A DNA stretch of 64,000 nt from Favolaschia claudopus. Its lineage: Eukaryota; Basidiomycota; Agaricomycetes; Agaricales; Mycenaceae. The stretch is taken from contig JAWWNJ010000037.1 of assembly GCA_037176885.1 (NCBI GenBank), forward strand, positions 310,001 to 374,000, read 5' to 3'. Under the pieces are notes generated by a model that was not told the origin of the DNA, did not search any database, and saw only the letters and a program-made list of their open reading frames with translations. Of the stretch, positions 23,001-34,028 are shown piece by piece. A program made the position numbers and the translations under genes. Position 1 is the first letter of the stretch; every line of letters begins with the position of its first letter.

Positions 23001-25736
23001 GTAGGTCCGGCTTCATCTTCTTCATCATCTTGCTCCACCGCGCCTTCAGGTTCCTCAGTCAACGTGATCGCGCCTCGTCCACCAACCTCCGGAATTCCGG
23101 CGCGAGCATCTAAAACAGATGGCATCAACAACCAATTCCATTGGTGCAACATAAGAGAAAGCCAAGTTGAAATGAAAGAAGACCACAAAATCGTAGGCAA
23201 CTGCGATTTTGGGAACGCGCGGTTTTTTCATAACGCAGATAAAACAAGAAAGGAAGGAGAAGAAAGAAAATCAAGAATCACCATCATCACCGCTCTCTTT
23301 CCTCCCCGTCCCCGACCCAACACTCCTCGCAGAGACCGCACTATCCTTCCTCACCGGCACAGGCTGACCTGCTGCCGCCGCAAACGGATTAAACCCACCC
23401 ATCTTCGCCATCTTCTCCCTCACGCGGCGCTTCCGCGCCTCCTCTTCCTCTTCTTCAGTCAGTTCCGGGGCGGCAGCAGCCTCCTCGCCCTCCTCGCGTT
23501 CCTGAGGTTCAGATTCGGGCTGATGCGGCGGCGACGACGATACCTCCTCAGGCGGCGCGGTAGATTTCCGTGACGGCGGTGTGTGCATAGGACGCGGCGC
23601 ACCGAATGGATTCATCCCGCCCATCTTCGCCATACGTTCAGCGACGCGGGCTCTGCGTGCGGCCTCTTCCTCGGCTTCTTCGTCTCGTTCTTCGGGGGCA
23701 GATTCTTGCCGTGCTGGCGGTGCCTCCGCAGGCTCATGCGTCTCTTGCACCTCAGCAACAGGTTCGACTGCTTGTTCCTGTTTTTCCTCTGCCTCCGGTG
23801 CGGTGGTCGAGATATCCTCAGTCGCAGCAGGGGCCAAGGTCGGATGCAACCCAACCGCTTGGCCAGTTCCAACCTCTTCCTCTTCCTGTTTCCCGCCCAA
23901 CTCCCCGCCTTCATCCCCCATCTCGTTCTTCCCACCCCCGACAGGCAAGATCTCCACCTCCTTCACCCGCGCACGAACACCCTCAACCTCAATCGGTATC
24001 GTCCCCTCCGCCTCTACATCTGCAAGTCCCACCCCGCCAACATCCGAAGAAGGAGCATCCCCAATCCAAGACTCCCTCCCCTCAGCAGGCGTAACGAACA
24101 CCTCCTCGGTCTCCGTGGAGGCAGTGGGCTGTTCTGCCATCGCAGGCGCAGGCGGAGGTACACGTTCTGCTTCTTCTTCCTCCTCTTTAGCAGGCGGCGC
24201 ACTTATCTCCTCCTCCTCCTTCTCACCCCGTTCCTCTTCCTCAGCGACATCGTCCACAATCGCCCCCTCCTCCTTGCCTTCCTCTTTTTCCTTCTCAGTC
24301 TCCACAGCAACAGGTGCTTCGCCTTCGGCCTTGAATGGCTCTCCCTCTTTTACCTCCTTTACCTCCGTCTCCGGCGACGTGACACCCTCCTCTTCGCGCG
24401 CAGGCGGCATAGGCGACACCCCCCGCTTCTTCCTCGGCGGCGCCGCGCGTCGCGGAGCTGCCGGAACAGGCATCGATTTCGGGGTGTGGTGGCCTGGGGA
24501 GGGAGAGAGGGCGGGTATGGGAGGCGATAGGGCAGGTGTTGTTGCTGAAGGAGGGGAGGTGGGGACGTCGGGTTTCTCTTCTTCTGAGGTTGAAGTGGCG
24601 GGGGCGGGGGATTCGTCGAGCGGAGCGGGCGCTAGGGTGAATGTAATTAGAAAGTGCATCGAAACAGAAGGGAGAAGGAACCAGATATCATTATGCGTAT
24701 ACAGACGACAGAAAAATGAGGAGATAAATACTTACCAGCATCGTCTTCGCGTTTCTCGACGGCGGGAGTACCAGTGCTCTGCGCGGATTCGGCTGCAAAC
24801 ACGGTATCGGTATTCCACACATGATGATTGTATGGAAGATAAATAGGCTTACGTTCGGCTGCGGGCGGCGGGGGTGATGTTGCAGGCGAGGCTAACTCAC
24901 CAATGCTGGGAGGAACTGCGGCAGGAATTGGAGGCGATGTTGGGGGCGACGCTAATCGATACGGTGTTGGCGATGAATGCAGGGATGCGCAAACCCATCA
25001 ACCTACCTGCAATTCCCTCAGAATGGGGACTCTTGACTGACTGTGAATCTTCGCTGGTACGTTTCTTCGGCATTGTCGGCTTCGGCCCAAAGACTGGAGG
25101 CGCCATCCCGACGCGCGCACCGCCTAAACGCGCCATCCGCGCAGCAATAGCCGCACGCCGCTGACGTTCCTCCTCTTCAGGATCCTGTTCCGCGGCCTCG
25201 CCCTCACCATCTTCAGCCTTTTCCTTGTCTTCAATCTCACCCTCCGGCTTGGCCGCAGCTTCATGAGTCATCTTGTCTTCCTCACCATCGTCCGTCCTTT
25301 TTCTTTCCGGAATCGCGACAACAACCTCTTCCTCCACAGGCGGCTTCGGCGGGGGCACCCACTTCTTGCCAGTACCCACGACTGGTGCAGCCGGCGCCGC
25401 TGGTGCACCAAACGCTCCCCGACCCTGCAGCGCAGCCATACGGTCCTTGAGGCTACCTCCACGCCCGATACTCTCTTTCGCATCGCTCGCGCTCATTCCA
25501 CCAGCTACACCGCCCTTGACCGGGCCTCCCTCGCCCTCTGCGCCCGCCGAGAAAGACGGGGTGTCTGCTGGGGGACTGGCGGGCTTTGGTTTCCATGAGA
25601 CTGTGCCTGCGGGTTTGGGGCGAAGCGGGGGAGGTGTGCGCGGGTTATCTGAGTTGGCACTTGGCTTCTCGAACGCTGCTATACGGTCGCGCAGCGATCC
25701 GGGCTTGGGTTTTGGCGGCGGCGGCGAGTCGCTCAT
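20081..25736 (-). CDS. BBC1/AIM3-like proline-rich actin-patch protein
   Basis: Very long (about 1,700 residues), mostly disordered protein with a folded C-terminus. It is likely an actin-patch/endocytosis scaffold by similarity to yeast Bbc1 and Aim3. Starting at ATG 25736 (MSDSPPPPKPKPGSLRDRIA), exons can be joined through short introns, plus one of over 150 bases near 23120-23300, to a TGA at 20081-20083. The disordered part alternates Pro-rich blocks, Glu-rich runs and five copies of a basic motif with core RMAKLGG (about 25085-25163, 23590-23675, 23372-23435, 21640-21695 and 21453-21515). The C-terminal domain begins SSDDLVAIWGRVGVHLCE and contains GDGTYSGFVNAALHEVP, PTWGYLIYSQSGG, MPGDVVALFDAKLKGHKG and IRVFQANQHVGQ, the BBC1/AIM3 fold. 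No SH3 domain is visible at the N-terminus, unlike yeast Bbc1; a missed 5' exon is possible. Confidence 0.75.
22440..22900 (-). repeat. In-frame tandem repeat in the proline-rich gene
   Basis: Four units with the core HRRSIP followed by PPPP and an acidic Glu run, centred near 22459, 22606, 22742 and 22866 on the plus coordinates. Spacing falls from about 147 to 124 bases. The units encode alternating Glu-rich and Pro-rich segments. The spread of spacings fits unequal exchange. Copies 1 and 2 are the most alike (both have RPPSD before HRRSIP). Confidence 0.75.
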
Positions 25737-26130
25737 CGTCGTCTGGGACACGCGTTCGGCTTTCCCACGTTACCTCATTTACTTAGCCTTGTGTCAACTT
25801 TGTTCAACCTCAAGTTCAACCAAGCACTGGTAAGATAACTTATATGAACCAAGGCTACAGATGCTGGACTCCTGATACGCATCGCCGTGCACCTATTTCT
25901 CTCCAAATCGAGCTTCACTTGTTCAAGATTCGAGGCGTTCAAATTCACTATCTACTGTATCAGACTCGCAGACTATTCGCATTCACTGTATCCTCTAGGC
26001 AATCGCTCAGCGCGTCCAAAAACTCCCCTTTCGAAGCTTCGATCTCTCAGGCTGACAATAAAATGTATCAAAATCGCGTCATCTCCTCCCTATCAAATTT
26101 AGGACTCTAAACATAACAAGTCTTATCTCC
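25737..26130. promoter_or_regulatory. Bidirectional promoter region
   Basis: 394 bases between the divergent starts of the BBC1-like gene (minus) and the monooxygenase gene (plus). It must contain both promoters. No defined operator is recognisable. Confidence 0.5.
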
Positions 26131-28402
26131 ATGTCTTCGTCCACCATCTTGTTGACCCTCGTTCTACTGGGAATCTCAATTCTCACTCAAGCGCACTTCC
26201 AAAGCGTCTTCGATGCTCAGAAACCCGTCTTCCACCACCCTATCGAGCGCGTCGCGGTCGTCGGGGCAGGACCAGCGGGACTCCAAGCAGCCGCACACCT
26301 CGTCGAGCACAACTTTACTGTTCGCTTGTTTGAACGTGCCCCCCATCCAGGTGGGAATTGGTTTTACAGCGAGGAGACCCCTTCCAGGGAATCATATCCG
26401 TGAGTGTCTTGGCTCTACTAACTGAATCAACCTAATTGAATCCAGCGACGACTCTCTCGATTATTCCGCTCAAATACCTCTCCACCTCCCAACAACAAAG
26501 TATTATCAAGAAGGCGACGACGGCTTAACTTTGGAAGAAAGATGGACTCGACATTGGCGACCTCGACCAGTCTGGTCCAACCTCTTCACCAACTCTCCGA
26601 AAGTGAGCGAGCATATTTATTGTAGCCGTTCCCCAAATAGATCCAACCCAAACATGTATGCCAGATTAGCACCGAACTCCCAGACGTTCCTTACACCCCG
26701 GACACCTCCTACGTGCTCTCCCATCGCACCATCCAACGCCACGTCCGCTCCTATGCCTCTCACCACTGCCTCAACTCCAATGACCACTGCCCCAAAACTT
26801 CATCCTCACCGCAAGTCACCTCCTACTCCACTCTCGTAGCGAAAGTCGAAAAAGACGAAGCATCACATCTCTGGATCCTGACCCTCCGCCGTCTGACCCG
26901 GCTTCCCGAATCAAACCGCATCCAAGAGGACTGGTGGACAGAGGCCTTTGATGCGGTCGTACTCGCTTCGGGACCATACGTCTCTCCCCATGTTCCCGAC
27001 ATCCCAGGCATCGTCGATTGGAGCAAGGCGACAAATAATGATGCCTATTGTATGTATCATTCCCAAAGCTATCGACATCCAGAAGGGTATGCGGGTAAGG
27101 TAAGTTATTCTAGTTCACTACTAGCGATGCACGGGAAGAGATTGATTCTGATTGATTCATGTCCAAAAGACTGTTCTCATCGTCGGCGCCTCCGTCTCTG
27201 CCTCCGAAATCGCGCGCGACATCGGCCCTTTCACACACCGTCTCATCGCCAGCGTCCGAGTGAGTTTTCTGTCCATCCACTTCAACATGGCCAAAAATAT
27301 AATATATGATATTCTTTCCAGCCACCAACAGACACCAGAGGTTCCAGACAGCGCAGTCTCTCGCGATTCCCCAACAACACAGAACTCGTCCCGGAGATTG
27401 CATCTTTCCAGAACCTGCAAACACACACCAACGGCATCCGCACAGGAGAAATCCAGCTCATCAATGGCAGTGTGCTCCAGGGCATTGATGAAGTATGTGA
27501 ATCCCCTCACCATACTTATTTGATTGTTGAGAAAAAATGGTGTCTAGATAATACTGGCCACTGGGTACCAAAGCTCTGCTTTGTATCCCCCAGATTCGTG
27601 AGACACGATGTTCTTTCTAGTAATTTCGTTTCGAACATTGCTTCCCAGAACAACGCGTCGGCCACAAAATATAACCTGGACCGGCCACTACATCCCCGAT
27701 CCAACACTCGTTTACACCGTTGGTCAGTTCTTGCGCCTATTCCGTGTTCACGAAATTCACGCGCAATATCTTAAACTCGTGTTCAGGCCGGCCCTGGACC
27801 ATTGGCCGCTACCAATCCTACGGCTTCGTTAAAGTGTGGAAAGGCACCGCCGACGTTCCTCCACCGGAACCAACGAATGATCACAAGTTCAAAGAGGGAG
27901 AAGGCGATGGCAGTACGATTCCGTACTACCGTGATATGTGGTACCCTGAAGGTAAGTGATCCGAGTTCAATTGACCGATTATTTTTTTCCGTGCAGTAGC
28001 TCTAATGATCTCTTCCTCCCATGCAGCCCTAATCCGCAAATATGTAACATGGCTAAACGACGCCTCATTGAAGGATCGAGGACGTTTTGTCGACCCTCCT
28101 CCAATTGAGTATGGCCTACTTCGATTCCGTTTTTTTATTCACTCAAGATAACGTTCAGACATCTCGAACTTCTGAAATACTACGCAGTCGTCCACCTTCT
28201 CAATGTAAGCATCTTCCTACTCACACTTGTTCCGCATTCCCTTCGTGTATCGCGAAAAAAAAAAAGCTGAACTGGTTCGCAGAACACACAACAACTGGAT
28301 GGCATCGGCCTCAACTTGTTCTCCCCATTCTCAAAAAATCAGCACTTGGCGATTGATCTCAACCCGTGGGACGCGTTCGTGGATGAAGATGCAGACTGGT
28401 AG
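26131..28402 (+). CDS. Flavin-containing monooxygenase (FMO-like)
   Basis: FAD- and NADPH-dependent oxygenase that hydroxylates or S/N-oxidises small substrates. The N-terminus (MSSSTILLTLVLLGISILTQ) is hydrophobic and could target the secretory pathway or anchor the protein. The FAD Rossmann motif VVGAGPAGLQAA is followed by ERAPHPGGNWFY. Around residues 240-260 the FMO-type block YHSQSYRHPEGYAGK leads into the NADPH motif VLIVGASVSASEIARDIG. EIILATGYQSSALYPP is the late FMO/ATGY motif. At least nine introns are needed; good borders are at 26400, 27101 and 27494. Downstream blocks TIGRYQSYGFVKVWKG and NTQQLDGIGLNLFSPF lead to the TAG at 28400-28402. The exon junction around 27598-27650 is the least certain. 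Substrate unknown. Confidence 0.8.
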
Positions 28403-28651
28403 TCTGTTTCTACAGTGATCCAGACTCTTTCCATACTATGTTGTAATTTCTCGATTTTCGACGCCTGAGATCTATGCACCGATAATCGAACCTCTTGTGC
28501 GATCACAGCGCAACATTCGAGCTTGATTCCGGATTTTGGATTACATTATGAAGTAGGTATTTATTGTACACATTCCTTGAGGATACTCATGATGATCGTC
28601 TAGGCATTCCAAGTCGTAAGCTCAAATAATCCTGTCGCTAAGTCATCAAAG

Positions 28652-29943
28652 TCACGGCGTCGAACTCTCCTTCTGTGCTGTCCCATCCACCTCATTGAGT
28701 TTCTCGTCGCTCCCCGCAACAGGCTTTTTCTTGGGATCATTCCGCGACGTGAGATAGGTCATGTTGAGGATAAGGCATCTATTAACGATGTTTCAAATGA
28801 GTTCAACGTTAACTTGGAACTGCCAAAAAGAGAACACAACGCACGCAAGCCATTCCGTCAAAACTCCCAATAAATATTCGATAACAGTGAAGCGCGGCGT
28901 GAATCCCTCTGCGCGGTAATTTTCGGCTGTGAGGACAGAGTCAATTAATGTTTTGAATATCGGACCTGGAAAGACGCACGATTGTAGTAAGACAACTAAG
29001 GAATCGAAAAACCAATTTAGTTTAACACTCATCAGCGACACAGAGAAAGAATACGCACACTCCACACAGACGCCTGCAAAATTCCGAATATCCCACGTAC
29101 AATCAACGGGAACCACGCGATAAACAGCAACCAAAGCGTGGGATGCACAGTCCCCTTCTTCCTCCTCGAGTCCCCATCCCTTCGATTATTCCTCATCGTA
29201 ACAAGAATAATTATCATAAGCAGCGCGTTGCCCGCAAGAAACACCCCCTGCCCCGCCGTTCTCGTGATCTTCGAAATTAACAACCGGCGCTTGGTGTCGG
29301 GGTTGTCGGGCTGAGAGTAATCGGCACCTGCGAGGTACGACCCGCCGACGACAATGGCGGTATTCGCGAGAATAAGGGCAGAGTGGAAGAAGACCATGGG
29401 ATTATCATGGTAGATGACGAAGGCGAAGGGGCCGAGGAATAGGAAGATGAAGAATTTGCGCCATTTGTTGTGGGTAGAGCCGGGTTTGTCGCGGGGCTCG
29501 AGCCAGGACTCTCCACTGGCGAGGTTGTGTTGGTGCCAAGAAATGACAAAGCGGAAGGAGCAGAGGACTAGAGAGAAATATCCCTCTGCGCCGAGAATGA
29601 GGAACGCTATTGCGGACGAAGATTCAGCTGTTCATCTGTGGAGTGGGAGAGAACAAAGATGCACACCGAGGAATAAATCGGTGTTATCGAACCCCAAGAC
29701 ACCAAAGCCCAAACCGCACGCTTGCGAGGCGACACGGATGGTGACATGGAAGAATAAAAACGAATACCGCGACCGCCATTTTATTCGGTGCGTCAAAAAC
29801 GCGAAGAGCATCCATGAAAATATGGCAAGATACTAAATGAAATTACCGTTGATGAGGAGGACATTTAGAGACTGAAAGTATCTCACTCCAATCAAAAAGG
29901 CGAGCGCTGCGCCTGCTTCGCCCGTGAATTTATGTGCCGCCAT
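28652..29943 (-). CDS. Multi-pass membrane protein (7TM type), unknown function
   Basis: About 300 residues with roughly seven hydrophobic helices. Start ATG 29943 (MAAHKFTGEAGAALAF) is followed by helices around MLFAFLTH, FHVTIRVASQACGLGFGVLG, AFLILGAEGYFSLVLCSFRF, FFIFLFLGPFAFVIYH, MVFFHSALILANTAIVVGG, GVFLAGNALLMIIILV and LWLLFIAWFPLIVRGIFGI. A last segment ends with a Lys/Glu/Ser-rich tail (DPKKKPVAGSDEKLNE) and a TGA at 28652-28654. The layout resembles fungal seven-TM proteins annotated as DUF7702 or RTA1-like, but I cannot choose between them by eye. At least three introns were inferred; those near 29600-29850 and 28770-28800 are approximate. Neighbour of a convergent monooxygenase gene, with no evident functional link. 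Confidence 0.55.
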
Positions 29944-30326
29944 TGGGGAGGGAAGGTAAGGAACTTAGAGGGGACGAAAGTACTAAATACAAGACAAAAA
30001 ATGATACGAATCTTGTGTTAACTGCGGCGCGCCGCTAACTTGAGGACCTAAGACGTCAGTGACAGAGTTTCACTTCGCAATTAATTCCCTATATAGCGGA
30101 GAGTCGCTCCATGGATGGGGTGAGGTCTTGGCGTTTGGTTATCAGGGGCTGACACTGAAGAGATATAACAGGGTCAAGAAAGACTCCGTCAAGAAAGACT
30201 CGAAAAAGGGAAGAAAGAAAAATGCTGCTGCGATTGGCTGCGATCAAGAAGATTTGCGTATCGCCGCAGCTTACAGGCTCAGATGACCGATGGCGAAGGA
30301 AAGCAAAGCTGTGCGCAAATCCTTGA

Positions 30327-30762
30327 AGGACCTCTGATAATGCGGTAGGACCCTAGATCCCGGTTCGGACAATTTCTCTAGGATTTGGTCCAAAATGCGA
30401 CATCCAGTTCGGACAATTTCTCCCCTCCTGGCGCTGGGTAGCTACATCCTGGTTCGGACAAAATGTCGGACATCAAGCAAGATTTTCCCAAGAATTCTGC
30501 CCGATGTGCTCTGAAACCCGCGAATTTGAATGGGATCTGATCCCTGCGCGCAATTTTGACGCGTTTCAAGCTGTTCCGAGCGATTTTCGGCGGTTTTTTT
30601 GGGAGGTCACGCGGAAAATTGCCGATTTGGGGGACTTACGTCACAGCCGGCTAGATCCGGTTCGGACAATTTCTCGCCCAAACGCTCAAGATCGGTTCGG
30701 ACAATTTCTCCCCATTTTGCCTTGGTCGGGATCTAGCCTTCAAAGGGATTATCAAAGGTCCT
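30327..30762. mobile_element. Small non-autonomous element with imperfect terminal inverted repeats
   Basis: The left end (30327-30362) and right end (30762-30727) are imperfect inverted repeats. AGGACCTCTGATAAT pairs with AGGACCTTTGATAAT, and both ends then carry CTAGATCCCG. Inside are five same-orientation copies of an 18-base unit. No coding sequence is present. Size and structure fit a MITE or a deletion derivative of a DNA transposon. Clustered internal subterminal repeats are typical of hAT or CACTA elements, but no target-site duplication was established, so the superfamily is open. Confidence 0.55.
30361..30710 (+). repeat. Five copies of an 18-base direct repeat
   Basis: The unit is CGGTTCGGACAATTTCTC. 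Exact copies lie at 30361-30378, 30658-30675 and 30693-30710. A one-base variant lies at 30405-30422 and a diverged copy at 30450-30467. All are in the same orientation. The copy at 30658 is preceded by CTAGATC and the copy at 30361 by CTAGATC plus one base, so the repeat extends into the terminal repeat. Confidence 0.8.
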
Positions 30763-32339
30763 ATCCTTGATGGACTAGACGCGATCTGTCACACATCCCG
30801 TGCTGCTGTGACAATCATGTTAATTTCTCCGACCTGTGGACCTACTTGGCTCATAATTTGACGCAATGAGCGAAACCTGCTCGAACAAGATTGCTGCCTT
30901 CGCGTGTGGTGCTGCCAACGACGTTCCGTCGTCCTGTGTATAGAGAGAAATAGCTCGCTAAGATACCGCAGAGAAGTAAGGGGAGTATCATTCAAACCAA
31001 GCGAGGAAAAATGAAACTTTGAGTTCCGAATCGGCGATTTTAGTTCGCGGCGGGAAGTTTTTGTGTACCATGTTCCGCGTAGAACAATCATACGCAATCA
31101 AGGGGTAGGTGAAGTCTGCAAGTCTGACGCTGGTAGTGAAAGGGAGAGTAGTTGTTTTCAGAAGAATTTGACTTGGCGGCTTTGCGGTTTTTTGCGGTTT
31201 GACATTCCTGATCCATTGGAATCTTGGATAATCGATAAAGCACGAGGTACCTTGCGGCTCGCCGAACCAAAGACATGTTGTGATTCTTTGACCATGAGTA
31301 CTCGTCGAGGAAGATGCTAAGAACTCAATTGAGAACTGACTGCAATTGAAGCATTTGACGATATGTACTTTCCTGACACAATTCTGGCACCACAGTTCGA
31401 GCGCTTTCGCTTTCAGTTGCTACTCTGTAGGCGCAGAGACCCCTACCGGAAGTTCTGAAGGCAACATTTTCGACGGGAACTTGGGAGAACGGACACAACT
31501 GCAAACGCCGAAGCATCCCGCTCATTCCGATTGATCCGAAAGAAACACGTTACCAGACTCGAAGGTCGGCAGAGTTTCTCGTTTTCGTGGAGCGCATCCG
31601 AGCGCGTGTCTTGGAGTCCGGTCTGCATATACTTATGTAGGTGAGACCTGTATGCGGCAGGACAGGTAAATTCGACTTCTACACTTCAGACGGCGACTTC
31701 ATGGGGCTTGCCTTTGCATGCAGGTCACAGTATTCGCTGCACTTTGAAACGATACGCCACAGCGAGGCCCTGAGGGGGTGGAGGGCCGTATGCGTCGGTT
31801 TCCTGAGCTCGAAGTAATCAGCGCCGAGACAGAGGAAACAAATTGGACGCACCTACGCAGTACGGCGTACACGCCCACGGAAGCTCACGGATCTGCCAGG
31901 GTGAGAGTGCATGACATTCGGCTGGTTGAAACTGTTGTCAAGCTTGAAATACGCTCGCTCTTTTTTCAAGTTGGCTGCCTGAGCCTCTCAAGCCCATCGA
32001 CTCAAGTCAATCCTTCAGAACCAGAAGTCGCTGAACATCCATTGGAGTTTCCAATTCCGTCGATTTTGACTTCCGAAAGGATTCAACAATGTTCAAGCTT
32101 TCCAGACTTACAAAGAGTCGCAGGCGTCGAGACGAAGTTTTCACGCATCATTCCGAGCTCGCTTCGTGAAGATCACGGACTGGGCATCAATTCTTCCGTC
32201 TATCCCACATGGCATTTGGCAATTGGCAATTTACAATCCTCAATAAAACGACATCGACGGTGCCGAGGTTCTGTTTCTCAGTCTTTCTTTTCCCTTCACC
32301 ACTCCCTTGACCTTTTTCAACCAACCTTCTTTCTTCCCA

Positions 32340-33720
32340 ATGGTTTCTTCATCTTATTTCACTTTCATCGGGGCTGCCATTCTTGCGAGCCAAGCTGCCG
32401 CCTCCCCCATCGCCAGAAGAGGGTTTTTCGGGGACTTGTTCGGTGAAATCAACCATGCTCTTGAAGGAACCATGGACGCCATTCAGAGCATCATCCCCTC
32501 CAGGGCGCCGACATCCGAAGCGGGTACGTTTCTGTCGTCTTTTGACCATGTATCTGCTCATGATCTGTATTGTAGACGCCGCGGCAGCTTTGAACAAAAT
32601 CTTCTCGTCCGGGGGCCCAACAGGCTTCATCGATACCACGACGCAACTGCTCAAGGCTGGCTTCGCGCCCTCCCGCTTGGCTGATCTTTTGGACGTCAAT
32701 AAAACGTATACTACTGGGGGCAACTCTATGGTCAACTCGCCTCCCGCTCTTCCGAAAGGAGCAGCCAGCATCTTCCCGAAAGCCGCTGACGGCGATGCCC
32801 CATTCTCCCTCTCGGAAGACGTCCTCCGTCAGGCGATCTTCATCCCTGACGGCTTCACTACCGGCAAAAAGAACCCGCTCCTCATCATTCCCGGCACAGG
32901 CCAACCTTCATTCATGACCTACCAGCCCAACCTCATCCCCATCACCCAGAAAAGCGACTTCGCCGACCCCGTCTGGCTCAACATCCCCGGTTTCCTTCTT
33001 GGTGATGCCCAGAAAAGCGCAGAGTACATTGCGTACGCGATTGGCTACATGTCGGCTCTGACGGGCAAGAAGGTGACTCTCATCGCATACTCGCAGGGCA
33101 ACATCATCACCCAGTGGGCTCTCACTTTCTGGCCCAGCGCCCGCAAAGCCGTATCCAGCTTCGTCGCGCTCAGCCCCGCGTTCCGCGGCAGCATCCTCGT
33201 CGACGCCGGCTGCGTTCCCATTAAAGACATCACCGGCTGCCCGCCTGCGATCCACCAGCAGCGCCTCGACTCCCAGTTCGTGAAGGCCATGCGCGCGCGC
33301 GGTGGGGACAGTGCTCTCGTGCCCACGATTGCTATGTTTAGCGCGACAGATGAAATCGCTCAGCCGCAGGTTGGGAGCGACGCGACTGCGCTGCTCAAGG
33401 ACCCGAGCAATGTTGGGTTCACGCCGGTGCGCGTGCAGGACGTTTGCAAAGGGAAACTTGCCGGGGGCGTTGCGACGCACGAGGGCATGCTTTACCACCC
33501 GCTCACGCTCGCTATGCTCCAGGATGCCATGACGCACGACGGTAAAGCCGATGTCTCGCGTGTCGACGTGAACCGTCTGTGTGGCCAGGCTGTGGCTGAC
33601 GGGATGACTCTTGATGCTTTGGTCCAGACGGAGGCGGGGATTGTGAAGGCTGGCGGCGCCTTTGTGGAGTACCGTCCCTACTTGCAAACGGAGCCACCAA
33701 TTGCTTCGTACGCTGCGTAA
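32340..33720 (+). CDS. Secreted CalB-like lipase (alpha/beta hydrolase)
   Basis: Extracellular triacylglycerol/ester hydrolase related to Candida antarctica lipase B. Exon 1 32340-32523 and exon 2 32576-33720 are joined in phase. A signal peptide (MVSSSYFTFIGAAILASQAAA) is followed by a propeptide-like region with SPIARR. The nucleophile is Ser in AYSQGN, corresponding to the TWSQGG motif of CalB. The acid is Asp in FSATDEIAQPQ and the base is His in VATHEGML. The oxyanion region contains IIPGTGQP. Conserved Cys residues surround VDAGCVPIKDITGCPP and VNRLCGQA. The coding sequence is GC-rich compared with its flanks, consistent with high expression. ATG 32340 gives the signal peptide; the frame upstream has only TTG. 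Confidence 0.88.
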
Positions 33721-34028
33721 TGACTTGTCCCCGAAAGTTTTACCGTTCACTTAGTTCTTACTGAAAATTTACTTTAATTCGATTCTGGATAATGTAAAGA
33801 GCTGTGTATATAATTCTACCCCTGCATTGTTGCGAATTTTGACCACGTCAATTCCTTGAACCCAACGACAAGGACCGACAAGGACCGACGTCATTTGTGA
33901 CAGCACACCCACGTGTACGTGACTTCACGCGCTTCCTCTTTCCTCCTCTTTCCCTGTGCCACTCGGAGTCCAAGGCCAAAGGTACGCGCCTTGCGGAAGA
34001 TTTTCACAGAGTCTAACTCCGGATTGAG

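Larger units (their letters stand above)
29944..32339. other. 2.4 kb gene-free region
   Basis: No gene is convincing here. The stretch holds a small inverted-repeat element (30327-30762), a direct duplication around 30176-30205 (GTCAAGAAAGACTC twice) and a TATA-like CTATATAG near 30091. The frame 31778-32446 (222 codons, plus) shows no family features and probably overlaps the lipase leader. Confidence 0.6.

Noticed and set aside
22560..24846. Large plus-strand Gly/Ser-rich frames (337, 315 and 421 codons)
   Set aside because: Exact antisense of Pro/Glu-rich coding repeats in the BBC1-like gene. Composition fully explains the open frames.
31778..32446. 222-codon plus frame upstream of the lipase
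   Set aside because: No family features, overlaps the lipase start in another frame and lies in likely promoter/leader DNA.
32908..33750. 280-codon minus frame
   Set aside because: Antisense of the GC-rich lipase coding exon.
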